Shown: positions 8,321 to 16,065 of the stretch, piece by piece
Position numbering within the stretch: position 1 is the first letter of the stretch
Layout of the letters: the number at the start of each line of letters is the position of its first letter
Assembly: GCF_002251085.2 (NCBI RefSeq)
Contig: NZ_NOJZ02000002.1
Span: forward strand, 62,001-126,000
Origin: Romboutsia maritimum
Lineage (GTDB): Bacteria > Bacillota > Clostridia > Peptostreptococcales > Peptostreptococcaceae
Direction: 5' to 3'
Length of the DNA: 64,000 nt
The notes under the pieces: generated by a model
Told to the model about the DNA's origin: nothing
The model's input: only the letters and a program-made list of their open reading frames with translations
Database searches by the model: none
Position numbers and translations under genes: made by a program

Positions 8321-10378
8321 ATGGAAAAGTTTGATATAAAAAAAAGATTTGATGTATTGGTCAGTTTTGGAATTATAGGAATAGTGTTAATGATAATAAT
8401 TCCTTTACCGCCGTTTTTATTAGATATATTATTATCTATTAATGTAGCATTATCTGTATTAATTTTACTATTAACTCTTTTTTCAACAAGTGTATTGCAA
8501 TTATCAATATTTCCTACGATTTTGCTTGTAACAACATTATTTAGATTAGGACTTAACATATCCTCAACTAGACTTATATTAGGACAAGGATATGCAGGGA
8601 ATGTAATTGAATCCTTTGGTAATTTCGTTGTTGGAGGAAATTATGTTGTAGGTATAATTATATTCTTAATAATAGTAATAATTCAGTTTGTTGTTATAAC
8701 AAATGGTTCAGGTAGGGTATCTGAGGTATCAGCTAGATTTACACTAGATGCAATGCCAGGTAAACAAATGAGTATAGATGCAGATTTAAATGCAGGTATG
8801 ATAGATGAAAAAACAGCTAGAAAAAGAAGAAGAGAGCTTCAACAAGAAGCAGATTTTTATGGTTCTATGGATGGGGCATCAAAATTCGTAAAAGGTGATG
8901 CTGTAGCAGGTATAATTGTAACTACTATAAATATCATTGGGGGAATTATAATAGGTGTAGTTATGCTTGGTATGAGTTTTGATGAATCAATTAAAACATA
9001 TATAAGTCTTACAATAGGAGATGGACTTGTAAGTCAGATACCAGCACTTTTAATATCAGTTTCATCAGGTATATTAGTTACTAGAGCTGATAGTGATGAA
9101 AACTTTGGTACTTTAGTTGGACAGCAGTTATCTTCAGCACCGAAAGCATTGGCAATCACAGGAATAGTTTTAATTATATTAGGTCTTATGCCAGGGCTTC
9201 CAAAGTTATCATTTTTCACATTAGGACTAGCAGCTATACTTATAGCTTATATGTTGAATAAAGAGGATAAAGAATCAATAGAAAAATTAAATATAATAGA
9301 AGAAAATATAGAGTCAACTACAGGAACAAGAGAAGAAGCTGAAGATGTATCTACTCTTATAGATGTAGAACCAATAGAAGTTGAAATAGGATATGCTCTT
9401 ATACCTTTAGCTGATGAAAGTAATGGTGGAGATTTACTTCAAAGAATAGTTTCGGTTAGAAGACAATGTGCTATAGATATGGGTATAGTTGTTCAGCCAA
9501 TAAGAATAAGAGATAATCTTCAACTAAATCCAAATCAATATAGTTTAAAAATAAAAGGAAATGTAGTGGCAACTTACGACCTTATGCCAAACATGCTTTT
9601 ATGTATGAATCCTATGGGACTTGAGTTTGATATGGAAGGTATAAAAGCAAAAGAACCTACATTTGGATTAGATGCTTTATGGATAAAAACAGATCAAGTA
9701 GAAGAAGCAGAATTAAATGGATTTACAGTTGTAGATCCAACAACAATTTTAGTTACTCATTTACTTGAAGTAATAAAATCTAAGTCACATGAGCTTATAG
9801 GAAGACAAGAAGTGAAAACTATAATTGATGCTACTAGGGAAAGATATGGTGCAGTTGTAGATGAACTTATTCCAGATCTTATGACTTTAGGAGAAGTTCA
9901 AAAAGTATTCCAAAATTTATTAAGAGAAAAAATAGCAATAAAAGATAGAGTAACTATATTAGAAACATTAGCAGATCATGCTAGAAATACTAAAGATATT
10001 GAACTACTTACTGAGTATGTAAGGATGGCTATGAATAGAAATATTTGTTCAGATTTGATAGACGAAAATAATTCTATAACAGTAGCTACATTATCTATGG
10101 ACGTTGAAAATATGATAGGAAATAATTTACAAAGATCTGTTAATGGAACTTATCCAGCAGTAGATCCAGAAAGTACTAATAGAATTTTTTCAAGTATACA
10201 AAATTTAGTGGAGGAGATCAACTTCTACAATAATAGACCGATAATAGTAGTGTCTCCCAAAATAAGAGCTCCATTTAGAAAGTTAGTTGAAATGGTGTTC
10301 CCACATGTAACAATTTTATCATTAAATGAAATACCAAATGATATAAAAATAAAAGCACAGGGTGTAATTAATATATAG
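8321..10378 (+). CDS. flhA: Flagellar export gate protein FlhA
   Basis: 685 residues. The N-terminal ~320 are membrane-embedded and contain the FHIPEP-type signature (TRFTLDAMPGKQMSIDADLN-like stretch at residues ~144-165, here beginning ARFTLDAMPG). The C-terminal cytoplasmic domain begins near residue 350 (VEIGYALIPLADESNGGDLL) and binds export chaperones. The length is normal. It is followed after 19 bases by the sigma factor gene; in C. difficile flhF and an flhG/fleN-type gene come between (from memory), but they are absent here. Confidence 0.95.
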   Translation: MEKFDIKKRFDVLVSFGIIGIVLMIIIPLPPFLLDILLSINVALSVLILLLTLFSTSVLQLSIFPTILLVTTLFRLGLNISSTRLILGQGYAGNVIESFGNFVVGGNYVVGIIIFLIIVIIQFVVITNGSGRVSEVSARFTLDAMPGKQMSIDADLNAGMIDEKTARKRRRELQQEADFYGSMDGASKFVKGDAVAGIIVTTINIIGGIIIGVVMLGMSFDESIKTYISLTIGDGLVSQIPALLISVSSGILVTRADSDENFGTLVGQQLSSAPKALAITGIVLIILGLMPGLPKLSFFTLGLAAILIAYMLNKEDKESIEKLNIIEENIESTTGTREEAEDVSTLIDVEPIEVEIGYALIPLADESNGGDLLQRIVSVRRQCAIDMGIVVQPIRIRDNLQLNPNQYSLKIKGNVVATYDLMPNMLLCMNPMGLEFDMEGIKAKEPTFGLDALWIKTDQVEEAELNGFTVVDPTTILVTHLLEVIKSKSHELIGRQEVKTIIDATRERYGAVVDELIPDLMTLGEVQKVFQNLLREKIAIKDRVTILETLADHARNTKDIELLTEYVRMAMNRNICSDLIDENNSITVATLSMDVENMIGNNLQRSVNGTYPAVDPESTNRIFSSIQNLVEEINFYNNRPIIVVSPKIRAPFRKLVEMVFPHVTILSLNEIPNDIKIKAQGVINI

Positions 10379-10397
10379 TAATGGGGGGGTTGATGAC

Positions 10398-11108
10398 ATG
10401 ACTCTATTAAATCAAGAAGAACTTATAGTAAATAATATGCCTCTTGTTAAACATATTGCATCTAAATATTATACAAGCAAAATAGGTATGGAGTATGAAG
10501 ACCTAGTAAGTTTAGGTGTACTAGGACTTATAGATGCAAGTAAAAAATTTGATGCCAATAGAGGTGTAAAATTTTCAACCTATGCATCTATTAGAATAGG
10601 ATGTTTTATAATAGATGAGATAAGAAAACATTCACCAGTATCAAGACTTTATATAAGTAAAATAAATGAATATAATAAATCTGTTGAAGTTTTACAAAAT
10701 CAACTTTTTAGAGAACCTACAATAGATGAACTATCAGAATACATGAATTTATCAAAAAAAGAGATAAGTGATATAAAAGTTAGACTATGTCACTTAAACA
10801 CTACTTCTCTTGATAAAGTCATATCTGATGATGATCATGAAGTTAGATTAATAGATACTATAAAGGAAAAAAACACTTTATCACCAAGTGATATAGTAGA
10901 ATCAGAAGAAAAAGTTGAAATATTAGCTAAAGCATTAGATATGCTTAAAGAAAAAGATAAATTAGTATTATCTTTATATTATTACGAAGAATTAACGCTA
11001 AAAGAAATTGGGGTAGTATTAGGAGTGTCAGAGTCTAGAGTATCACAAATACATAGTAGGGCAATAGCTAATTTAAGGACCATTATGGTGAAACTTAAAT
11101 ATATATAA
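10398..11108 (+). CDS. fliA: Flagellar/motility sigma factor FliA (sigma-28, SigD)
   Basis: 236 residues. Region 2 is at about residues 20-80 (YEDLVSLGVLGLIDASKKFD ... FSTYASIRIGCFIIDEIR), and region 4 at the end holds the helix-turn-helix LTLKEIGVVLGVSESRVSQI. This is the short FliA/SigD/WhiG type. It should direct late flagellar genes, including flagellin, outside this window. A long G-run ribosome site (10383-10389) precedes ATG 10398. The sigma gene is placed inside the early flagellar operon, so late genes are wired to completion of early transcription. Confidence 0.93.
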   Translation: MTLLNQEELIVNNMPLVKHIASKYYTSKIGMEYEDLVSLGVLGLIDASKKFDANRGVKFSTYASIRIGCFIIDEIRKHSPVSRLYISKINEYNKSVEVLQNQLFREPTIDELSEYMNLSKKEISDIKVRLCHLNTTSLDKVISDDDHEVRLIDTIKEKNTLSPSDIVESEEKVEILAKALDMLKEKDKLVLSLYYYEELTLKEIGVVLGVSESRVSQIHSRAIANLRTIMVKLKYI

Positions 11109-11127
11109 ATAAAAGGAGTGAAATATT

Positions 11128-11898
11128 ATGTTAAGAGGACTTTATACATCTGTATCATCGATGATAAATTTGCAAGAAAGACAAAGTATTATAACCAATA
11201 ATTTAGCTAATATAAATACAGTTGGATTTAAATCAGAAAATCTTGTATCTAAAGCTTTTAAAGAAGCAACTTTATCTAATAATGATAAATACGAAAATGG
11301 AGCATCTAAAAAGCAAGTTTTAGGAGATATGAGTTTTGGAGTTAGTATAGATGATACTACTACAAATTTTAATCAAGGAAATCATATTTCAACTGGAAAC
11401 AATACTGATTTTGCAATTGGTGGAAATGGAATGTTTCAGATAAAGGATTTTTCAGGAAATACGTATTATACAAGAAATGGGTCTTTTAACATAAATAGCC
11501 AAGGATATCTTGTAACAGATGCAGGTCATAACGTTATGGGTAATAATAAAATGACGGGAGCATTAGAACCAATACATGTGGGTAATGAAAAAATTTCTGT
11601 ATTGTCAAATAATAATATTAGTATTAATGGAGTAGAAAAATATAGTTTTGAAGTAGTTGATTTTAAAGATTATAATAGCTTAACTAAAGTTGGAGAAAAT
11701 CTATATCATGGAGAAAATCCAGTACAAGCTACAAATTTTTCTGTAAAACAAGGATATTTAGAATCATCTAATGTTAACTCTGTAAATGAAACAGCATCAC
11801 TTATGGAGACAATTAGAGAGTTTGAAGCTAGTCAAAAAATAATACAAACTATAGATTCTACACTTCAAAAAATTGCAAGTGAAATAGGACGAGTATAA
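11128..11898 (+). CDS. Flagellar basal-body rod protein, FlgF/FlgG type
   Basis: 256 residues with the rod-protein N-terminus (MLRGLYTSVSSMINLQERQS, then ITNNLANINTVGFK) and the C-terminal amphipathic helix (LMETIREFEASQKIIQTIDS). The central motif TGNNTDFAIGGNGMFQI is typical of FlgF/FlgG. The distal rod of clostridia uses two such paralogs. This is the first, often annotated flgG1 or flgF; which rod layer it forms cannot be told from sequence. Confidence 0.88.
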   Translation: MLRGLYTSVSSMINLQERQSIITNNLANINTVGFKSENLVSKAFKEATLSNNDKYENGASKKQVLGDMSFGVSIDDTTTNFNQGNHISTGNNTDFAIGGNGMFQIKDFSGNTYYTRNGSFNINSQGYLVTDAGHNVMGNNKMTGALEPIHVGNEKISVLSNNNISINGVEKYSFEVVDFKDYNSLTKVGENLYHGENPVQATNFSVKQGYLESSNVNSVNETASLMETIREFEASQKIIQTIDSTLQKIASEIGRV

Positions 11899-11914
11899 TA
11901 AGGGGTAGTTTAAA

Positions 11915-12676
11915 ATGTACAATATATTAAGTAATAGTAAGTCAGGAATGATTGCAAGTCAAAATAAGGTAGATATAATATCTAGTAATGTAGTTAATGC
12001 AAACACAACTGGATATAAAAAATTAGAAATAGGATTTCTAGATTTATATACAGAAACTTTAGATAGAAAGTCTTATCCTGTAAATTCAAAAACTGCTAAT
12101 ACAGGTACAGGAGTAAAAACATCAGATGCTTTAAGAAATTTTTCTCAAGGTTCGTTAAAAAATACTGGTATAAAAACAAATATGGCTATAGATGGAGAAG
12201 GATTTTTTAGAGTTACAAAATCTGATGGAAGCTATGCATACACTAGGAATGGAGAGTTTAATGTAGATGCTTTAGGAAAATTAGTAGATGATAGTGGTAA
12301 TGTACTTGATATTAAGTTTGAAAATAAAACAGGATATAATAATATAGATTTACAAAATGGAGATTTATCTATAAATAAATTAGGAGAAGTATTTGTAAAT
12401 AGAAAAAAAGTTGGTAATATAGAACTATATTCTGCAATAGGAGATAATGATTTTTTACCAGCAGGAGATAGCTTATTTGTTCCTAGTAATGAAAATAATG
12501 TGATAACAGTTAATAAGAGTAATATAATACAAGGTCATATAGAAATGTCTAATGTTGAAATGCAACAAGAAATGACTGATTTAATTTTAGCTCAAAGAGC
12601 TCTTCAATTTAATAGTAAGGGTATCCAAGCTGTAGATGATATGTGGAGCATGGTAAATAACTTACAATCAAGATAA
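11915..12676 (+). CDS. flgG: Flagellar basal-body rod protein FlgG
   Basis: 253 residues, paralogous to the preceding gene. It has the N-terminal rod motif (SSNVVNANTTGYKKLEIGF), the domain marker NMAIDGEGFFRV at about residue 90, and the C-terminal helix LILAQRALQFNSKGIQAVDD. The segment NTGTGVKTSD resembles the extra L-stretch region of FlgG that stiffens the distal rod compared with FlgE, which favours FlgG over FlgF. It lies 16 bases after its paralog. Confidence 0.87.
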   Translation: MYNILSNSKSGMIASQNKVDIISSNVVNANTTGYKKLEIGFLDLYTETLDRKSYPVNSKTANTGTGVKTSDALRNFSQGSLKNTGIKTNMAIDGEGFFRVTKSDGSYAYTRNGEFNVDALGKLVDDSGNVLDIKFENKTGYNNIDLQNGDLSINKLGEVFVNRKKVGNIELYSAIGDNDFLPAGDSLFVPSNENNVITVNKSNIIQGHIEMSNVEMQQEMTDLILAQRALQFNSKGIQAVDDMWSMVNNLQSR

Positions 12677-12708
12677 TTATATAGCATAAAGAAAGAGGGG
12701 TAACTTAT

Positions 12709-12972
12709 ATGAATAATAACTACTCAAGGATTTTAGATATAGATTTAAGAGTAACAGCGATTTTAGGTAGAAGTAAAATGACATTAAAGGAAATATTTGA
12801 ATTAACAAAAGGATCTTTGATAGAACTTGATACATTTTCAAATCAAGAAGTTGAAATATTAGTAAATGGTAAGAAAATAGGTTATGGTCAAGTGGTTGTA
12901 GTAGAACAAAATTTTGGTGTTAAAATTACAAAAATATTAGGCGAGGACGAACTAGCAAAAACTTTAGTTTAA
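12709..12972 (+). CDS. fliN: Flagellar motor switch protein FliN (small SpoA protein)
   Basis: 87 residues forming essentially only a SpoA domain: DLRVTAILGRSKMTLKEIFE, then a conserved beta-rich core (VEILVNGKKIGYGQVVVVEQ, FGVKITKI). This minimal FliN builds the lower C-ring where CheY or CheC-type proteins act. In C. difficile fliM stands just before fliN (from memory); here fliM is not in this segment. AGAGGGG precedes the start by 7 bases. Confidence 0.88.
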   Translation: MNNNYSRILDIDLRVTAILGRSKMTLKEIFELTKGSLIELDTFSNQEVEILVNGKKIGYGQVVVVEQNFGVKITKILGEDELAKTLV

Positions 12973-13018
12973 ATATCATGTAAATAATTACATCTAGAGA
13001 GGAGGATATCAGTTATAT

Positions 13019-14137
13019 ATGGCTAGAGGACTAAGAAGTAAATATAATAGCACTGGTGAGCGATGTGTAGATGCTTGCTTAAATTATGGGGAGTTAAGAT
13101 ACACAAAAGAAGATGGAAGTCCTACAAGAGTAGAGATTCCATGCGACAAATATGAAGAAGCGATAAGTGATTTTGATGAAAGAGTTAAAGATGGGATTAC
13201 TCAAACCACAATAGATCCCAAAACTGTTTTGAATAGAGGCGCATTTACTTATTCTCAAGCAAAAAATATAGCCAATGAAGGAAAAATTAAAGGATTAGAT
13301 TTTTTTGAAATTGACGGAAGTATAGAATGTGAGCATGTTTTAGGGATATCAGGAAGCATGGAGTATGCATTATCTATATGGAATGGAGATTCACCGGAAG
13401 ATGCAGCAGCTAAAGGTGTATTAAGATCGATGCAAGTTTATGGAGATGATTTTATAAAAGAGCTAAGTTTAGATAATACAGTAGATACTGATGCTTATTA
13501 TAGATTTGCTAAAAATGTATCTAGTGTAGGAACTATGTCAGATATAAAGCTTTATGATACACGTAATTTTGGAGCTTTTCATAATATACAGATAGAAGAA
13601 TTAGAAGATAGACCAAAGTTTATTGAAAATATAGAGTTACCTTTAGGGATTACAGGAGCTGCTTTTGGATGGATAGTAGTACAAATATTAAATTATTTGG
13701 TGTTTAATATACAAAATAAGATAGCAATAATTGGAATTAGCTTAATTGCTATGTTAGCTGGATCTTTAACATTTATACATATAGCTAAATTTTTAATTAA
13801 TAAATATGTAAAAAGCAATACAAAAACACTTATAGATATGTTTAATGAAGAAATTGAAAGAGCATGTATAGACAGCTTATTAACAGTAAAAGAAATAGAA
13901 ATAATATTAAGAAATATAACAAAAGGTGAAATTTCAAAGTTACTTCTTGATTTAAAAGGTAGTGTAAACAAAAAAATATCTACAAATAGTATAGTAATGA
14001 AAGAAAGTAGATTTATACTAGATGCAAGAAGAATGGTTATACTTCCAGGAGAATTTGAAATTAAAGGAGCCTTAGATAAATTAGTAGGAACATACCAAGA
14101 AAAATTATCAAGTGAATATAATGTTAACAATGCATAG
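13019..14137 (+). CDS. Unknown membrane protein at the end of the flagellar operon
   Basis: 372 residues; I do not recognise the family with confidence. Residues 1-60 are a small Cys-containing segment. Residues ~65-190 are soluble, with VLNRGAFTYSQAKNIANEGK and a Gly-rich piece EHVLGISGSMEYALSIWNGD. I faintly recall a similar 'VLNRGA..TY.QA.NIA' motif in uncharacterised bacterial proteins but cannot verify it. Two membrane helices follow at about 210-265, then a charged helical C-terminus. A strong ribosome site (AGAGGAGG) lies 13 bases before ATG 13019, a long spacer. The only terminator of the operon follows it, so it is probably transcribed with fliN. Confidence 0.6.
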   Translation: MARGLRSKYNSTGERCVDACLNYGELRYTKEDGSPTRVEIPCDKYEEAISDFDERVKDGITQTTIDPKTVLNRGAFTYSQAKNIANEGKIKGLDFFEIDGSIECEHVLGISGSMEYALSIWNGDSPEDAAAKGVLRSMQVYGDDFIKELSLDNTVDTDAYYRFAKNVSSVGTMSDIKLYDTRNFGAFHNIQIEELEDRPKFIENIELPLGITGAAFGWIVVQILNYLVFNIQNKIAIIGISLIAMLAGSLTFIHIAKFLINKYVKSNTKTLIDMFNEEIERACIDSLLTVKEIEIILRNITKGEISKLLLDLKGSVNKKISTNSIVMKESRFILDARRMVILPGEFEIKGALDKLVGTYQEKLSSEYNVNNA

Positions 14138-14149
14138 TAAATATCATTA

Positions 14150-14211
14150 AAAAAAGATTGTTTAAAGTAAAAAACTAAATTTAGCTTTTTACCTGAACAA
14201 TCTTTTTTTAT
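14150..14211 (+). terminator. Rho-independent terminator of the flagellar operon
   Basis: AAAAAAGATTGTT pairs with AACAATCTTTTTTT across a loop of about 30 bases and ends in a T-run. It is the first clear terminator in the window, so the flagellar genes from fliI onward are likely one transcript. Confidence 0.85.
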
Positions 14212-14234
14212 GCTCATTTACCTAAAATTGATTA

Positions 14235-14263
14235 TTGACAAATACTAATAAAGCATTTAAAAT
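14235..14263 (+). promoter_or_regulatory. Sigma-A promoter of hsmRA
   Basis: TTGACA at 14235-14240 and TAAAAT at 14258-14263 with a 17-base spacer: a near-consensus vegetative promoter. Transcription should start near 14270, just before the palindromic operator. Confidence 0.8.
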
Positions 14264-14280
14264 AATGTTCATAATCTGAA

Positions 14281-14298
14281 AAGTTCGCATGCGAACTT
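14281..14298 (+). promoter_or_regulatory. 18-bp palindromic operator, probable HsmR site
   Basis: AAGTTCGCATGCGAACTT is a perfect palindrome and much more GC-rich than its surroundings. It lies between the inferred transcription start and the MarR-type gene, in the position of an autoregulatory operator that blocks RNA polymerase. MarR dimers bind palindromes of this size. The link to HsmR is inference. Confidence 0.75.
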
Positions 14299-14331
14299 AT
14301 ATGATACATTACTTTAATGGAGGTAAAATAC

Positions 14332-14763
14332 ATGAAATATGATTCGTTTGAAATAGCAATGCTTATAAAAGAAATATATTCAAGTACAATGGAAATAGTT
14401 AGTACAAGTTTAAAAGATAGTGGACTAACTCATCAGCAGATAATGATTATTAAGTTAATAGCACATAAAGGAGAAGTAAATATATCTGAGTTATGTGAGG
14501 AAATGTCTTTAGCAAAAGGAACAATATCAGGAATAGTTCAAAGATTAGAAAGTGCTGGATATGTAAAAAAAGTAAAATATGAAAAAGATAAAAGAAATAC
14601 ATATGTAGCCTTTTCAGATAAAGGTTTAGATTTTGCAAAAGAATTTAGAAATAAAATAAATGAAAGTTTTGATAAAATATTTGAAAATTTTACAGATGAA
14701 GAAATAACCGAAGTAAGAAAAAATTTATTGAAAATCAGAAATAAAATAAAGGAGAATAAATAA
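14332..14763 (+). CDS. hsmR: MarR-family regulator, HsmR-like heme sensor
   Basis: 143 residues with a MarR winged helix: LTHQQIMIIKLIAHKGEVNI (residues ~33-52), recognition region MSLAKGTISGIVQRLESAGY, wing KYEKDKRNTYVAFSDKG. ATG 14332 is chosen because GGAGG lies at 14320-14324; an ATG at 14317 overlaps the ribosome site. It is followed after 2 bases by an HsmA-type gene. In C. difficile the same pair (hsmRA) senses heme: HsmR binds heme, releases DNA and induces itself and HsmA. The MarR call is firm; the HsmR name rests on the partner gene. Confidence 0.82.
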   Translation: MKYDSFEIAMLIKEIYSSTMEIVSTSLKDSGLTHQQIMIIKLIAHKGEVNISELCEEMSLAKGTISGIVQRLESAGYVKKVKYEKDKRNTYVAFSDKGLDFAKEFRNKINESFDKIFENFTDEEITEVRKNLLKIRNKIKENK

Positions 14764-14765
14764 AA

Positions 14766-15161
14766 ATGGACTTAAAATTAATTTTAGCGATAATAGCAAT
14801 AACATTAGCTTTAGTATTTTATACAATAGGTGTGTTTGGAGAAAGAAGAGCAAAAAGCCTTAGTAAAAAGCACGTTATAATTTTCTGGTTAGGATTATTG
14901 TGTGACACAGTAGGAACATTAACGATGGGTCAAATAGCAAAATCAGGAATAGACATGATGAATTATACAAGTCAAATGATACATGGTGTAACAGGATTTT
15001 TAGCAATAGTATTAATGTTATTTCATGCAGCATGGGCAACATGGGTATTATACAAAAATGACAAAGATAAAAAAGCAACATTCCATAAATTTAGTATAAC
15101 AGTATGGTTTATATGGTTAATACCATATGTAATAGGAATGTTCATGGGAATGTCTAATTAA
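14766..15161 (+). CDS. hsmA: HsmA-type heme-response membrane protein
   Basis: 131 residues with four membrane helices (about 4-22, 38-58, 70-92 and 108-127) and conserved His and Trp residues in MLFHAAWATWVLYKND. This matches the TIGR03987/HsmA family of small integral membrane proteins. In C. difficile HsmA binds heme at the membrane and lowers oxidative and heme stress. It is almost certainly co-transcribed with the upstream regulator (2-base gap). Confidence 0.8.
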   Translation: MDLKLILAIIAITLALVFYTIGVFGERRAKSLSKKHVIIFWLGLLCDTVGTLTMGQIAKSGIDMMNYTSQMIHGVTGFLAIVLMLFHAAWATWVLYKNDKDKKATFHKFSITVWFIWLIPYVIGMFMGMSN

Positions 15162-15170
15162 ATATTTTTA

Positions 15171-15239
15171 CTTGTAAGAAATTCGTAAGATTTACATCTA
15201 ATAGTTTGTAAGATTTAGCAATTAATATATATGTATAAT
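15171..15239 (+). promoter_or_regulatory. Triple direct repeat and -10 box before a two-component operon
   Basis: Three direct repeats of a YTYGTAAGA-type half-site occur at 15171 (CTTGTAAGA), 15182 (TTCGTAAGATTTA) and 15205 (TTTGTAAGATTTA). Their spacing of 11 and 23 bases is about one and two helical turns. TATAAT lies at 15234-15239, and repeat three sits where a -35 box would be; no good -35 is visible. This is the layout of a promoter activated by an OmpR-type regulator, probably the one encoded next. Confidence 0.55.
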
Positions 15240-15354
15240 ATATTCACTTAAAAGAAAAGGATGTGAAATTATTGTATAATATATTTATAGAAAAAAATAA
15301 AATATCAGATAGTGGGTAAAAGGAAAAATTTATTAATTGGGAAGGAAAGTGAGT

Positions 15355-16053
15355 ATGTATAATATATTGGTTGTTGATGATGATAAGGAAATAGTTGATT
15401 CAATAGAAATATATCTTAAAAATGAAGGATTTAATATATGTAAAGCTTATGATGGAATGAAGGCATTAGAAATCCTAGTAGAAAAAGAAATACATTTAAT
15501 ACTTATGGATATAATGATGCCAAAGTTAGACGGGATAAAAGCAACTATAAAGATAAGAGAAGAAAAAAATATACCTATAATACTTGTTTCAGCGAAAAGT
15601 GAAGATACAGATAAAATAATAGGGTTAAACATTGGTGCTGATGACTATATAACTAAGCCTTTTAATTTATTAGAACTTATAGCGAGAGTAAAATCAAATC
15701 TAAGAAGATATGTAGACTTAGGTAATTATAAAAAAGAAGATATTGATAAAGATGTATTAAAAAGTGGGGGATTAGAACTTAATACATCTACAAAAGAAGT
15801 TATTGTAGATGGAGAAAAAATAAGAGTAACTCCGATAGAATATAAAATACTTAAATTGTTATTATCTAACAAGGGTAGAGTATTTTCAATAGATGAGATA
15901 TATGAAAGAGTATGGAAAGAGGAAAGCTTTAATGTTGAAAACACAGTAGCAGTACATATAAGAAGGATACGTGAAAAAATAGAAATAAATCCAAAGGAGC
16001 CAAGATACTTAAAGGTGGTGTGGGGTATTGGTTATAAGATTCAAAAAATTTAG
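15355..16053 (+). CDS. OmpR-family response regulator
   Basis: 232 residues: a receiver domain (residues 1-120) with the acidic pocket VVDDD, phosphoacceptor Asp52 in LMDIMMPKLDG, and the conserved Lys of ITKPFN. The OmpR/PhoB winged-helix domain spans about 135-232 (VHIRRIREKI ... VWGIGYKI). ATG 15355 is used, with GGAAGG 10 bases upstream; longer in-frame starts exist but lack a placed ribosome site. It pairs with the histidine kinase 12 bases downstream. The stimulus is unknown. Confidence 0.92.
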   Translation: MYNILVVDDDKEIVDSIEIYLKNEGFNICKAYDGMKALEILVEKEIHLILMDIMMPKLDGIKATIKIREEKNIPIILVSAKSEDTDKIIGLNIGADDYITKPFNLLELIARVKSNLRRYVDLGNYKKEDIDKDVLKSGGLELNTSTKEVIVDGEKIRVTPIEYKILKLLLSNKGRVFSIDEIYERVWKEESFNVENTVAVHIRRIREKIEINPKEPRYLKVVWGIGYKIQKI

Positions 16054-16065
16054 AGGGGGAAATAT

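Noticed and set aside
13693..14217. 174-codon open frame on the minus strand
   Set aside because: It lies antisense to the unknown flagellar-operon protein and runs through the terminator. It has no ribosome site and its composition mirrors the plus-strand gene.
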